Positions 18,123 through 27,793 are shown, numbered from the stretch's first letter. The stretch is DNA of 64,000 nucleotides from JBPOFY01 sp051252415 (GCA_051252415.1 JBPOGA010000004.1:62001-126000); one strand, 5' to 3'. Program-made: numbers and translations. Notes: a model not told the origin generated them from the sequence alone.

Positions 18123-19520
18123 TTATCCGCGACTCATCTGACGACGCACCATATCGTGCGCTTCCTCTGGTATCCATTTCTCCCAATCACCATCGCCTGA
18201 TTCGATTAACTTGAGTGTCTTGCGACCTGTCATTGATAGAAGGCTGGGGTCTCCAACGCCAATTGCATGGATACGTTCGTTTTCAATTAAGTGCTGATAG
18301 AAATGTTGCCAATTTTCTGGTGCTTTAAAGTTGTCAGCGGTGACGAGCTCCTTGCTCTTCGTGTTGTGCCAAGGGTAGACAAATAACTGAACACCGTTCT
18401 TAAACAGTCGGCCAAAGGATTCAAGAATGCCGCCAGCTAGATTCGCGGACCATTTATCCTTAAAGAGTTCGTTGAGCAGGCCGATGCTAAGAATGATCGC
18501 AATAGACTCTGCGGTATAGCGACTTAAGTATGTCGCAATTCGGTGGAATTCGGCACTTCGTGAAATTAATACAGTTTTATTCAGTGCCTGTAGAGCATCA
18601 GCACGATTGATAAAGTCTTCGTGGTCCACTGAACCGTCGCGTAGTAGGTTGTTGGTGCTGATTTCACACAGTTCTACCGAGTTATCCATTTGCTCTGGAG
18701 TGAGTATGTTGGAAAATTCTGCACGTGCTTGCTCGAGCATGTCCAAGTGCAGTTTTAACACCGGATTGAAACTGCCGCGGAGTAGCATTATTGGATGTCC
18801 GTAGAGAGCATCGGCTGCTTGAACGACTTCGCCGTCTTTGTTAAACATCGCCGCATCAGTCAGGCCACTTTGTACCAGTTGTAGGGCGCAGAGTCTATTA
18901 TCGACATAGCGGAAACCTTCTCCTGAAAAGCGGAGCATATCGACTTCAACACGCCCGAAGACTAGATTGTCCGCGAGTGATTCAACAAACTTTTGTAGGC
19001 TGTCTCTAAAGTAGAATGCGGCGTAAATTAAATTCAGCCCGACGGTGCCGAGGGCTTCCATTTGATCTGCGTTTGTTTCATCGAGTAGTCGCAGGTGTAA
19101 TACGATTTCGCAGGGTGGAGTGTTGGGCTTTAATTGAAAACGCACACCGAGCCAGCCGTGGCATTCACCAAGGTCTTTGTAACCACGTGCGCGTACGGTA
19201 TTGCAGAAGGAGAAAAATGTGGTCTTGTCACCACGCGCTGGAGCTAGGCGTTCATCCAGCAGGTCGTATTCGTAGCGTAACATCGACTGCAAACGCTCTT
19301 CAGATACATAGCGATTTGCTTTCCCATAGAGCACGTCGCTCATGGTCATATCGTATGCAGAGATTGTTTTTGCGACTGTTCCAGCACTCCCAGAGGCGCG
19401 AAAGAAATAGTTGGCGGTTTCTTGGCCTGCGCCTATTTCTGCGAAGACGCCATATTTGGCCGCATCCAAATTAATTTTGAGCGCTTTCTGGTAGTTGCTG
19501 ATGACTTTAGTATTAGACAT
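18123..19520 (-). CDS. Conserved protein of unknown function, about 465 residues
   Basis: I do not know a function for this family. The N-terminal block (KALKINLDAAKYGVFAEIGAGQE, then SAGTVAKTISAYDMTMSDVLYG) looks like a strongly conserved sequence that I recall from many bacteria, where database names for it are inconsistent. The protein is soluble, without signal peptide or membrane helices, and has mixed alpha/beta composition; FGRVEVDMLRFSGEGF and HPIMLLRGSFNPVLKLHLDML may be core strands. The gene stands alone, convergent with the aminotransferase gene. The composition does not suggest transfer. Confidence 0.7.
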   Translation of the reverse strand: MSNTKVISNYQKALKINLDAAKYGVFAEIGAGQETANYFFRASGSAGTVAKTISAYDMTMSDVLYGKANRYVSEERLQSMLRYEYDLLDERLAPARGDKTTFFSFCNTVRARGYKDLGECHGWLGVRFQLKPNTPPCEIVLHLRLLDETNADQMEALGTVGLNLIYAAFYFRDSLQKFVESLADNLVFGRVEVDMLRFSGEGFRYVDNRLCALQLVQSGLTDAAMFNKDGEVVQAADALYGHPIMLLRGSFNPVLKLHLDMLEQARAEFSNILTPEQMDNSVELCEISTNNLLRDGSVDHEDFINRADALQALNKTVLISRSAEFHRIATYLSRYTAESIAIILSIGLLNELFKDKWSANLAGGILESFGRLFKNGVQLFVYPWHNTKSKELVTADNFKAPENWQHFYQHLIENERIHAIGVGDPSLLSMTGRKTLKLIESGDGDWEKWIPEEAHDMVRRQMSRG

Positions 19521-19625
19521 AGTTTCCTAAATGCTTAGTTCCACTAAGCAACAGAACGATTCTAAACCAGAGAGCAAGTCCGATACTTAGGTTTCGGAGA
19601 ATAGAAGGAGATTTGAATCTCTCGA

Positions 19626-20018
19626 TTACTCAAGGACTTGATTTATCGCTTCTATAACTATGTCAGAATTTACGGGTTTCGATAAGAAGTTTTCGCCGCC
19701 GCTTTGATATAGTCCCTGATTGGTCTCTTTCCGTGATACCATCGCAGATACAAAGATGATGGGTATATCTTTAGTTGCATCACTTTCACGCAGTGATGCA
19801 GCGACATCACCTCCGTCTGCTTCAGGCATGACCACATCTAGGAGGATCACATGTGGCTTGAACTGTTTGGCCACAATACGTGCTTGCGTGCTCTCATTCA
19901 AGGTTGTGACCACGTAATTTCCCGCATTCTCCAAGTTGAGTTTTAGCATGCGAGTGAAGGGAGCCTCATCATCGATGAGAAGGATGCGAGTTGGGAGATT
20001 TGAATTTGTTGTTTTCAT
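19626..20018 (-). CDS. Response regulator receiver protein coupled to the upstream PAS kinase
   Basis: 130 residues, a single receiver: ILLIDDEAPFTRML (acidic pocket), VILLDVVMPEADGGDVA (phosphoacceptor Asp), FVSAMVSRKE (Thr/Ser switch position) and FLSKPV (Lys). There is no output domain. The start ATG overlaps the stop of the histidine kinase gene by 4 bases (ATGA), so the two are translated together and this is very likely the kinase's phosphorylation target. Confidence 0.9.
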   Translation of the reverse strand: MKTTNSNLPTRILLIDDEAPFTRMLKLNLENAGNYVVTTLNESTQARIVAKQFKPHVILLDVVMPEADGGDVAASLRESDATKDIPIIFVSAMVSRKETNQGLYQSGGENFLSKPVNSDIVIEAINQVLE

Positions 20019-22036
20019 TTACTTTTATCTGCGGTTGGGAAGAGTATTTGTGCACAAGCACCTCGTGTGTCTTTTCGATTTGTTAGAGTGATCATGCCGC
20101 GGTGCATATCCACGATACTACGTGTCACTGATAGGCCAAGGCCAGTGCCTTCTCCCGTTGATTTTGTTGAGTAGAAAGGATCAAACAGTTTGTCTTGGTC
20201 TTTGGCCGCGATGCCCGTGCCAGTATCTAGAATTTCGACAACAACTATAATGTCTCCGATCCTAAAGTGTTCAGTCATAGAACTTGAAACGTTTGATCCG
20301 GCCTGAGTCATACGCTTGGTGTATGTTCGTATCGTAAGTTCATCTCCTTTGGTCATTACAGAAACGGCATTTAAAATTAGGTTAATGAAAACTTGATCGA
20401 TTTTCGATGAGTCGATTAAGACATCGGGCAAACCTTCACCGCGTTCTTCGATGAGTGTTACACCAGCTTCGCGCAAATTGTGGCGCATTAATGTTAATAC
20501 ATGATCAATGGTCGTATTGATATCAGTAGGCACCATGTTCATCTCATGCGGTGAAGAGTAGTCGAGTAGTTCGAAGACCACATCATTTGCTTTCAATGCG
20601 GCTTCGCGCATGTCATTGATCATCATGGTGAGTTCTTCATTGCCGGACAACTTAGAGTCGAGGTAATCGACGCCTAGTAGGACGACGGAGAGGGGATTTT
20701 TCACCTCATGAGCAATGCCGGCAGCAAGACGTCCAACGGTCTTTAGCTTCTCCGCTTCGATCAGTTGTAGCTTTGTATCTTCAAGTGTGCTGATAGTAGA
20801 CTTCAGCTGTAGCTCGTTTGTCTTTTGTTGGGTGATGTCCTGTGAAATGCCGACGAGACCGATACATTTACCTTCCTCATCATGTATTGGCACTTTACTA
20901 GTTAGTAACCACCTAGACTTCCCGTCTGCTTGTGGTCGTTCATCAACCATATTTTCTTTGCCCTGACCACTTTGCATTATTTCTTCATCTAGTGCTTGAA
21001 CGCGATCAGCTTCTTGTGGCGAGAAAAAGTCTTTTAGACTTTTATTGATACAATCGTTTGTATTTGTTGCGCCTAGGTAATTCGCATGTCGTTTATTAAC
21101 AATAATAAATCGACCTTTTCGATCTTTAACATAAATTCCTGCTAGGGCATGTTCAATAATCGCTTTTAATCGAGTGCTTTCACGGGCGAGGGCAACCTGT
21201 GCTTCCTTTAACTCCGTAACTCCACGCGAGATACCCATCGTTCCAATAATGATGCCATCTGAATTGCGTAGGGGGAGTTTTGTAGTCGTCACCCAATTAA
21301 CACTTCCATCGGGTAAGGTTTCTTTTTCAATTTTCCCGATCAGGGACTTGCCCGTATTTATGATTTCTTGCTCATCATCATATGCGGGCTGTGCATGTTC
21401 TTTTGTGAATAAATCAAAATCACTTTTACCAATATAATCCTCAGGTTTTTGATTTTTACCAAATTGTGTAGCCATTGCCGAGTTTACTTTAATGAAGCGG
21501 CTAGACAGGTCTTTGAAATAGATCGCGTCGGGCACATTGTCTAGTAGTTCCTTTAATAGGTTTTGCTCCACCAGTAATTCATGCTCTTTTCGTCCACAGC
21601 GAATTGCATGGTTTACGCGGGTGTTTAATTCACCTTCAACAAGTGATTCTGCTAGGATGTAGTCATCGATTAAATGAATGACATCTTGGTATTCACTCAA
21701 TTGAGCGTGATTTCTGCAAAGGCATATGAGTGCTGCAGGGCCTTTGTTTTTTGAAAAAAATGAAATCGCTTCGAGGGCTGCACTTCTATCGATACGCATA
21801 TCGAGCAAAATCGCATCGCAGAGGGTATCTATTTGAACCTGTTGTATTTGTTTTAACTCAGATATGCGCCGCATTGTGTAGGTGCATGTATCCGAGTGTT
21901 CTAGTGATTCTAAAAGAGCGGTTTCTTCTGCTCCATCTGGACTGAGGAGTAATAATCTATATTGTACGCTTTGGAGCGAATTGGGGGTAATCTCGAGCAC
22001 TACGCATATATTGAGCCCACTGTTTAAAGAAAACAA
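20015..22036 (-). CDS. PAS-domain sensor histidine kinase with a receiver-like N-terminus
   Basis: 673 residues if TTG at 22036 is used; the true start may be slightly downstream. The N-terminus (about 25-150; RLLLLSPDGAEETALLESL, DAILLDMRI, AALICLCRN) has the pattern of a receiver fold. Two PAS domains follow (LLDNVPDAIYFKDLSSRFIKV at about 170 and IIEHALAGIYVKDRKGRFIIV at about 295). The HisKA box is AAGIAHEVKNPLSVVLLG, with the phosphorylated His in AHE, and the ATPase domain has the N box (DQVFINLILNAVSV), DTGTGI and GTGLGLSV. No membrane helices are visible, so the kinase is probably cytosolic. It is translationally coupled to the following receiver gene. Confidence 0.9.
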   Translation of the reverse strand: MFSLNSGLNICVVLEITPNSLQSVQYRLLLLSPDGAEETALLESLEHSDTCTYTMRRISELKQIQQVQIDTLCDAILLDMRIDRSAALEAISFFSKNKGPAALICLCRNHAQLSEYQDVIHLIDDYILAESLVEGELNTRVNHAIRCGRKEHELLVEQNLLKELLDNVPDAIYFKDLSSRFIKVNSAMATQFGKNQKPEDYIGKSDFDLFTKEHAQPAYDDEQEIINTGKSLIGKIEKETLPDGSVNWVTTTKLPLRNSDGIIIGTMGISRGVTELKEAQVALARESTRLKAIIEHALAGIYVKDRKGRFIIVNKRHANYLGATNTNDCINKSLKDFFSPQEADRVQALDEEIMQSGQGKENMVDERPQADGKSRWLLTSKVPIHDEEGKCIGLVGISQDITQQKTNELQLKSTISTLEDTKLQLIEAEKLKTVGRLAAGIAHEVKNPLSVVLLGVDYLDSKLSGNEELTMMINDMREAALKANDVVFELLDYSSPHEMNMVPTDINTTIDHVLTLMRHNLREAGVTLIEERGEGLPDVLIDSSKIDQVFINLILNAVSVMTKGDELTIRTYTKRMTQAGSNVSSSMTEHFRIGDIIVVVEILDTGTGIAAKDQDKLFDPFYSTKSTGEGTGLGLSVTRSIVDMHRGMITLTNRKDTRGACAQILFPTADKSK

Positions 22037-22073
22037 GAGGTTTTTATGCTAGAATATGACTACTGTAGAGTGA

Positions 22074-22739
22074 CTATTCTGATTCCAGTCCGAGAAAGCT
22101 CTTTATCCATGTTTTCACGCTTTCAGCTGCTTCTGGGCCACGTGTGTAAAATAGGTATACAATTGCGCCAGAAATACTTGCGGCAAGTAGGGCGCATAAG
22201 AGCGCGCCGATCGCGATGAAGCCGTCTTCCTCAGCCATACTTACACCAATAATAAAGATAGCCATTGCTGGCATAGTATTTGTCCCTGGGATGGGGATCA
22301 TCATAAATAAGGACATGAGCAAGATAATGACCGCTAATACCGAATGTCCGGCTCTGGAATGCATCCAGCGCATGCGCGGTTTAATTAGCTTTTCGACACG
22401 TCTTAAGAAAGCGGCTCCTGTGCCAACCATTTTCGTGGCTAACTTAGGGTGTATGCGAAAACGCATAATTCTCTGAGGTAACCAGATCGCTTGTTTACCG
22501 ATAAAGATTTGCACCGCAATAATCGCCATCGCTATGCCAAAAGGTATACTATAGCCAGGCGCAGGGATTGGTAAGGCGCTGGGGAGCGAGAGTAGCATAA
22601 GGAGGAGTCCGAAGCCTTTATCGCCGACGGCTTCGGTAAGCTCGCTAATGGAAGGGCCTTCAGGGTTCTGGTCTCTCAGTAATTCTTCGAGTGTCTCCGC
22701 GAGTGAATGGGCTGTGTTTACTTCCTTGTTAGATTGCAT
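22074..22739 (-). CDS. ExoD-family membrane protein
   Basis: 221 residues. The soluble N-terminus (AETLEELLRDQNPEGPSISELTEAVGDKG) followed by a hydrophobic run (FGLLLMLLSLPSALPIPAPGYS) is the ExoD family signature. More membrane segments follow, including VLAVIILLMSLFMMIPIPGTN with the second PxPG-like motif and a C-terminal pair. ExoD was named for an exopolysaccharide phenotype in rhizobia; its biochemical role is not settled. The gene is single, divergent from nadD. Confidence 0.85.
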   Translation of the reverse strand: MQSNKEVNTAHSLAETLEELLRDQNPEGPSISELTEAVGDKGFGLLLMLLSLPSALPIPAPGYSIPFGIAMAIIAVQIFIGKQAIWLPQRIMRFRIHPKLATKMVGTGAAFLRRVEKLIKPRMRWMHSRAGHSVLAVIILLMSLFMMIPIPGTNTMPAMAIFIIGVSMAEEDGFIAIGALLCALLAASISGAIVYLFYTRGPEAAESVKTWIKSFLGLESE

Positions 22740-22818
22740 ACTGCGGGTGTGTTCTTATTGATAATGCATTTATGAACTTTGATTAGAGGTCAAAGAGAAT
22801 TCATCAGAATCGATTATA

Positions 22819-23430
22819 ATGACAGTCTTGACAGATCAACCGATGCGAATCGCGCTCTTTGGTGGTGCTTTTGACCCTGTGCACAAAGGGCATTTAATGT
22901 TGGCGCGTTCGGCATTGGAACAGGTGCAGTTAGATCGTGTTTATTTTATACCTGCAGCTCAGTCTCCGTTGAAAGCCTTCTTGCCACATGTTAGTGATGA
23001 CGAAAGGATCCAAATGCTGCACCTTGCAACGGCGGGAGATGCTCAGCTATGCGTCGAAACATTTGAGACCGACACCGGTGGGGTGAGCTATTCGATTAAT
23101 ACAGTTCGGCATTTCCAGTCTCTTTATCCCAATTCTGAGCTCTATTGGTTGTTAGGCGCGGATCAGTTTCAGCAGCTAGAGCGTTGGCGTGATGTGGAAG
23201 CCTTGACGAATGCAGTAACTTTCTTGGTCTTTGGCCGTCCCGGCTCTGTAATCACAGAAATGGGGCTCTCGAACCTGAATTATCAATTAATTGAAGCGCC
23301 CTTAATGGACGTGAGTTCTAGCTATGTCAGGCAATTGATTCAATCGGGGCAGTCAGTCGCTGATTGTTTACCGCATGCAGTTGATGCTTTCATTTCTGAC
23401 AAAGGCCTCTATACCAGTGGCGAGAAATAA
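22819..23430 (+). CDS. nadD: Nicotinate-nucleotide adenylyltransferase
   Basis: 203 residues; an in-frame ATG at 22843 (MRIALFGGAFDPVHKGH) is the other plausible start and matches the usual start of the family. The nucleotidyltransferase signature GGAFDPVHKGH is present with its HxGH-type motif, and ISTLR-like C-terminal motif VSSSYVRQLI (SSSxVR) is in place. NadD converts nicotinate mononucleotide and ATP to deamido-NAD in NAD synthesis. It is followed 4 bases later by rsfS, a pairing seen in very many bacteria, which supports both calls. Confidence 0.95.
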   Translation: MTVLTDQPMRIALFGGAFDPVHKGHLMLARSALEQVQLDRVYFIPAAQSPLKAFLPHVSDDERIQMLHLATAGDAQLCVETFETDTGGVSYSINTVRHFQSLYPNSELYWLLGADQFQQLERWRDVEALTNAVTFLVFGRPGSVITEMGLSNLNYQLIEAPLMDVSSSYVRQLIQSGQSVADCLPHAVDAFISDKGLYTSGEK

Positions 23431-23434
23431 ATAT

Positions 23435-23800
23435 ATGTCGAATTCAGAGAATACCACGAGTCCCAATACCATTGAAGAAATCCGTATCGCCGTGAAGGCG
23501 ATTGAGGATAAAAAAGGTGAGTCCATCCGAGTTTTGGATGTGCGTGGAAAATCGTCGATTACCGATTATCTAGTTTTAGCTACTGGTACGTCAGATCCGC
23601 ATTTAAAAGCGCTAAAAGCTTCCTTGGACCTTGCCTTGAAAACTGCTGGAGTTCAGTTGATTGGAGATGACCGTGCAGTCGGCAGTGGATGGACGATTGT
23701 GGATGCTTTTGACTTCATGGTGCACTTACAGACTGAGGAAATGCGTGATCTCTATCAGTTGGATCGACTTTGGCGCGATGCAGAGGAAGTGGTTTTGTAG
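23435..23800 (+). CDS. rsfS: Ribosome silencing factor RsfS
   Basis: The start at ATG 23435 (MSNSENTTSPNTIEE) gives about 121 residues; the frame is open further upstream into nadD, but the family length and the neighbouring nadD stop favour this ATG. The conserved core is visible: VLDVRGKSSITDYLVLATGTSDPHLKAL (usually SxxADYFVIATGxSxRHv), then GWTIVDAFDFMVHLQTEEMRDLYQLDRLW. RsfS binds ribosomal protein L14 and blocks subunit joining when nutrients are scarce. It is co-transcribed with nadD. Confidence 0.95.
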   Translation: MSNSENTTSPNTIEEIRIAVKAIEDKKGESIRVLDVRGKSSITDYLVLATGTSDPHLKALKASLDLALKTAGVQLIGDDRAVGSGWTIVDAFDFMVHLQTEEMRDLYQLDRLWRDAEEVVL

Positions 23801-23903
23801 TCAGCAATTACTGCTCCCTTCTTCATCCCTAGACTGGGAATTTTTCATTGCTTGAGCGCCTTTGTGCCATATTTATTAATGGCATGCTTTTACGGTTTAA
23901 TTT

Positions 23904-24740
23904 ATGTGTCGTGTGGTATTAATGAATCACCGAGAAACACAAATTATTGCTCACTCGACGCGGATGAAAAATCTGTGGATTGCTCTCATTTCGGCCGTCG
24001 TGATCGGTGTTTTGATCGGTTTTTTCATGGCTGGGTTAGAGTTTAAATTATCACAAGTTATTGTATATGCTAGTTTGGGCGGTGGTGGCACCGGTGCATT
24101 AATCTATCGTGAGCGCATGTTGGTGAGCAGGTGTATTGCAGTTGAGCAAAAATACATTGAAAGGGTTGGCGGTCATAATGCGCGGTTAGAGCATCTCTAC
24201 ATGAAATCTTTGGCATCACTTGTAGAGTTCGATGCTTCTACACTGATTATTCAACGGGCCAGTATTGGTTTTTATGATCTACTTGGATTTGGGCCAGAGG
24301 TTCAGTTGCATGGTGAGCAGCTTGAAGAAGTGCTTGGTTTGGAGCGCGGTGGGCTAAAGGCATTGATTGATCATATTTCGCATGGCTCTACCAGCTTACG
24401 CCAAGCCATAAAATGTAAGCGTGTTGATGGACAAGCGGTGGGATTATTGGTGAGTGCGTATTACATCGAAGATTCGAATTATGTAGAGGCTGCCTTTTTT
24501 AGAACGCATGTTATGAATGATCCAAAAACGAATGTTGATGAAATGGCTGAAGAGCTCGGGCGTATCCGAAGAGGAATGATTGGTCGTGAAGAGCGGGTCT
24601 TAGCTCTGAAGAGTGAAGTGAATGAGCTGTTGAAGGAGTTGGATCAACCTGCACGGTATCAAGTGGATAAGCGCTCTGATGATACTCGGATTAGTTTTAA
24701 ATTGGGGCACGATACTCAGAAAGGCTCTTTGAGTTTATGA
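23904..24740 (+). CDS. Membrane protein with a PAS-like domain, coupled to a hybrid histidine kinase
   Basis: 278 residues; ATG at 23964 (MKNLWIALISAVVIGVLIG) is another reasonable start. Two hydrophobic segments lie near the N-terminus (about 22-42 and 48-68). A soluble part follows with a PAS-like pattern (LVEFDASTLIIQRASIGFYDLLGFGPEVQLHGEQL, then GLKALIDHISHGSTSLRQAI), and a C-terminal helical region likely forms a coiled coil (AEELGRIRRGMIGREERVLALKSEVNELLKEL). The stop overlaps the start of the next gene by 4 bases. It probably senses something and influences the downstream kinase; I do not recognise a named family. Confidence 0.75.
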   Translation: MCRVVLMNHRETQIIAHSTRMKNLWIALISAVVIGVLIGFFMAGLEFKLSQVIVYASLGGGGTGALIYRERMLVSRCIAVEQKYIERVGGHNARLEHLYMKSLASLVEFDASTLIIQRASIGFYDLLGFGPEVQLHGEQLEEVLGLERGGLKALIDHISHGSTSLRQAIKCKRVDGQAVGLLVSAYYIEDSNYVEAAFFRTHVMNDPKTNVDEMAEELGRIRRGMIGREERVLALKSEVNELLKELDQPARYQVDKRSDDTRISFKLGHDTQKGSLSL

Positions 24741-26587
24741 ATGCAGGGCAATCAATCTATCGCCTGATTTTCCTGCATGCGGCTATGCCGATTATACTGG
24801 TTTTGTGCTTAGTTGTCGGTTGGTTGACGTCGCATAAGTTAAGTGTGTATGGGGAGAATCGTTTTGCGCTTTCAGAGCAGATGTCCGCTTTGGCAGAGGA
24901 TGGTTCTTTAGATTCTCTTGAGTTAGAATCAGAATTGACCCAACGCTTAGAGCAACTTGAAAGAGAGTTGAGTCAGGACATGTTGTTATCTGCTGTGATT
25001 TTGTTAATCGGCATTCTCGTGCCGATTATGGCCTGTCGTTATGTGTCGACCCGTGTAATACGTAATCTTGATTTATTAGACGAGCGCTTAGCTAGCAGTG
25101 ATCGTGAAGGTTCGGCTTTAATGCCACAAGTTTTCGATTTAAAAGAATTTGCTGATATTACCGAAACCATGCGTCATACTGTGCAGGTTCGCAATGAGGG
25201 GCTACAACGCTGGCGACGTGCTGAATTTGAGTTAGTCAGTGCGAATGAGCAATTAACTCATCGTGCCAATGAGTTGAAGCAAGGGCGTAAGCTTGCGCTC
25301 AGTATGATGGAGGACGCCGAAATTGCTCGAAACGAGCTCGAAGCTGCGAATCTGAAGTTGAATGAGGCGATTGAACGGGCAGAAGAATCTGCACTCGCGG
25401 CTGATTCTGCGAACAGAGCGAAGAGTGATTTTTTAGCGACAATGAGCCATGAGATTCGAACACCTTTAAATGGTGTCATCGGTTTTATGGAACTGTTACT
25501 AAGCACGGAATTGGATCAAGAGCAGCGTGAGTATGCGGAGTCTGTTAAGACGAGTGGTGAGGCTTTAATGGCCTTGATTAATGATGTGCTGGATTTCTCT
25601 AAAGTTGAATCAGGGCACTTGGTTTTAGAGTCTCGCGAATTTTCAGTGGAGACATTGTTAAAAGAGACGATCGGAGTGGTGCGGCAGGATGTGAAGAAAA
25701 AGTCAGTCGGCTTAGAGTTAGAGGTCGAGGAGGGCATTCCGAAAGTCGTGATTGGCGACGAAAACCGTCTGCGGCAGATCGTTTCTAATTTATTAACGAA
25801 TGCAGTTAAGTTTACCTCAGAGGGAGTCATTCGGTTATATGCTCGCGGTATTTTACATGATGCTGAATCCTCTATTATAGAGTTCGAAGTTCGTGATACA
25901 GGCATCGGGATGACGAAAGAGCAAACTGTTCGTTTATTTCGCCCATTCTCTCAGGGGGATTCCTCAACGACTCGTAAATATGGTGGCACTGGTTTAGGCT
26001 TGGCGATCTGTAAGCGGTTGGCAGAGGCTATGGGTGGAAAGGTTTGGGTGACGAGTGAAGTTGGCATAGGTACTAGCTTTTACGTCCGAATAAGAATTCA
26101 TCGATCTGCTGATGTTGAAGTGCCAGCCTCTGCTGAAGAGAATTTGGAGGAGAATAAGTCAGTAACGACGCCTGTGAATGTTAAACCAGGTGAATGCTAT
26201 CCTCTTGAGATTGTAGTTGCGGAGGATAATGCTGCGAACCAAAGAGTCTTAATGATAATGCTAAAGCGTTTAGGCTGGACGGCACATTTCACAGAAAATG
26301 GTAAAGAATTACTTGAACACTTACAGAGTCATTCTGCTGATTTGGTTTTGATGGATTTGCAGATGCCTGAAATGGATGGCTTGGAAGCCACAGCCAAGAT
26401 TCGATCTGGAGACGTTGGAGAGGCACATCAAGGCGTTAAGATCGTGGCTTTGACTGCGAATGCGCTGCAAGGCGATGAGGATCGTTGCTTACGTGCGGGC
26501 ATGGATGCTTACATCAGTAAACCAATCAAATTGGGCGTGCTAGAAAAGAGGATTTTAGAACTTATCCCGGAAATGGACCTATCTTAG
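24737..26587 (+). CDS. Hybrid sensor histidine kinase/response regulator
   Basis: 616 residues. Two membrane helices (about 12-30 and 80-100) flank a short periplasmic loop, followed by a HAMP-like helix and a long coiled coil (150-225). HisKA box: FLATMSHEIRTPLNGVIGFME. The ATPase domain carries NLLTNAVKFT, DTGIGMT and YGGTGLGLAI. The C-terminal receiver (about 490-610) has VAEDNAAN, LVLMDLQMPEMDG and YISKPI. Autophosphorylation and internal transfer to the receiver are therefore expected; the final output protein is not in the window. It is coupled to the preceding PAS-like membrane protein, and its 3' end overlaps convergent truC by 9 bases. Confidence 0.93.
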   Translation: MNAGQSIYRLIFLHAAMPIILVLCLVVGWLTSHKLSVYGENRFALSEQMSALAEDGSLDSLELESELTQRLEQLERELSQDMLLSAVILLIGILVPIMACRYVSTRVIRNLDLLDERLASSDREGSALMPQVFDLKEFADITETMRHTVQVRNEGLQRWRRAEFELVSANEQLTHRANELKQGRKLALSMMEDAEIARNELEAANLKLNEAIERAEESALAADSANRAKSDFLATMSHEIRTPLNGVIGFMELLLSTELDQEQREYAESVKTSGEALMALINDVLDFSKVESGHLVLESREFSVETLLKETIGVVRQDVKKKSVGLELEVEEGIPKVVIGDENRLRQIVSNLLTNAVKFTSEGVIRLYARGILHDAESSIIEFEVRDTGIGMTKEQTVRLFRPFSQGDSSTTRKYGGTGLGLAICKRLAEAMGGKVWVTSEVGIGTSFYVRIRIHRSADVEVPASAEENLEENKSVTTPVNVKPGECYPLEIVVAEDNAANQRVLMIMLKRLGWTAHFTENGKELLEHLQSHSADLVLMDLQMPEMDGLEATAKIRSGDVGEAHQGVKIVALTANALQGDEDRCLRAGMDAYISKPIKLGVLEKRILELIPEMDLS

Positions 26588-27280
26588 CTCGGGATTCAAA
26601 TGTAGTTCATTTTTAAGACGTTTAAAGGTATGTTCTATGGGTGCGGTAATACTTAGCTCCTCATTGTTAGTAGGATGTTGGATACATAATTCAGAGGCGT
26701 GCAGAAGTAAGCGGTGGCAGTCAAAGTGATCGCGAATGAAGGTATTCTGTGCGCCATCGCCATGTCGAGTGTCACCAATAATGGGATGTCGAATGTGTGC
26801 TAGATGGCGGCGTAGTTGATGTTTTCGTCCAGTCTGTGGGCGTAGCTCCATAAGAGAAAATCTCGCCTGAGCATAGCGACCGACGGGTAGAGGGATCTCG
26901 CTTTGCGCTAGCTTGGTATACTCCGTTATAGCATTTTGTGACTTACTTGGGGCATCTTCGGAACGGAGGGCGTAGGCGATATTGCCATTCGCTTCTGGCC
27001 AGCCTCGAACAATAGCATGATATACCTTTTTAACGGATTTCTCTACAAATTGAGTTTGAATAGCGCGCGCAGCATCGGAGCTTAAAGCAAAGAGTAATAC
27101 ACCGCTCGTTGGGCGATCTAGGCGATGACAGGGATACACAGTTGTGCCGATTTGATCTCTTAGCATTTGCACCGCGAAGGTTGTTGCCGCTTTGTCCAGA
27201 GCCGTGCGGTGGACGAGTAGTCCTGAGGGCTTATTAATGGCGACGAGGTCGTCGTCAGCATATAGGATTTCGAGTGGCAT
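26579..27280 (-). CDS. truC: tRNA pseudouridine synthase C (RluA family)
   Basis: 233 residues. Start of the RluA-type fold ILYADDDLVAINKPSGLLVH, catalytic motif CHRLDRPTSGVLLFA with the essential Asp in RLDRPTSG, and the end motif GRKHQLRRHLAHIRHPIIGDTRHGD. The RLDRPTSG and IIGDTRHGD wording fits TruC, which modifies U65 of tRNAs, better than RluA, C or D. The gene is single and convergent with the hybrid kinase. Confidence 0.87.
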   Translation of the reverse strand: MPLEILYADDDLVAINKPSGLLVHRTALDKAATTFAVQMLRDQIGTTVYPCHRLDRPTSGVLLFALSSDAARAIQTQFVEKSVKKVYHAIVRGWPEANGNIAYALRSEDAPSKSQNAITEYTKLAQSEIPLPVGRYAQARFSLMELRPQTGRKHQLRRHLAHIRHPIIGDTRHGDGAQNTFIRDHFDCHRLLLHASELCIQHPTNNEELSITAPIEHTFKRLKNELHLNPELR

Positions 27281-27379
27281 TTGGCTAAGTTGATGTGCTT
27301 TTGTGTCGTATAGCTAGCAGATTGAAGACAGTTGCCGATTCAATTTTACATTTATGAGTCAAGAGCCTAACTTAAGCGC

Positions 27380-27793
27380 GTGAAACTTTCCCATAAACTC
27401 GAATATGCATGCCGTGTGCTTGCTCAATTGGCTCGTTCTCATGGTCAAGAAAAGATGGCCCACATCGATACTTTGGCTGAGGCGGAGCAGGTGCCTGCGA
27501 ATTATTTGGTGCAGATTTTGAATGAACTCCGCAATGCTGGGCTGATTGTGAGTAAGCGTGGCAAGCAGGGGGGGTATGCACTGGCACTGGCCCCTGAGCG
27601 CATTGGGCTAGACCAAATCGTGAAAGCAGTCGAAAGTGAATTGTTTGAAGGCAATTTTCAAGATGATGGACAATCTGGAGCACGTGTTGCTGAGATATGG
27701 GGCGAGATCGGGGCTGATTTTGAAAAGAAAATCAAAACGTATACTCTAGATCGCTTCGTCGCCGATGATACCAGCGAGATGTATTACATCTAA
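27380..27793 (+). CDS. Rrf2-family transcriptional regulator
   Basis: 137 residues. The winged helix at the N-terminus (KLEYACRVLAQLARSH, then AEAEQVPANYLVQILNELRNAGLIVSKRGKQGGYALA) is diagnostic of Rrf2. The three cysteines used by IscR, NsrR and RsrR to bind an iron-sulphur cluster are absent; there is no Cys in the region after residue 80. The signal it senses is therefore unclear. It is divergent from truC and convergent with the permease gene. Confidence 0.88.
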   Translation: MKLSHKLEYACRVLAQLARSHGQEKMAHIDTLAEAEQVPANYLVQILNELRNAGLIVSKRGKQGGYALALAPERIGLDQIVKAVESELFEGNFQDDGQSGARVAEIWGEIGADFEKKIKTYTLDRFVADDTSEMYYI

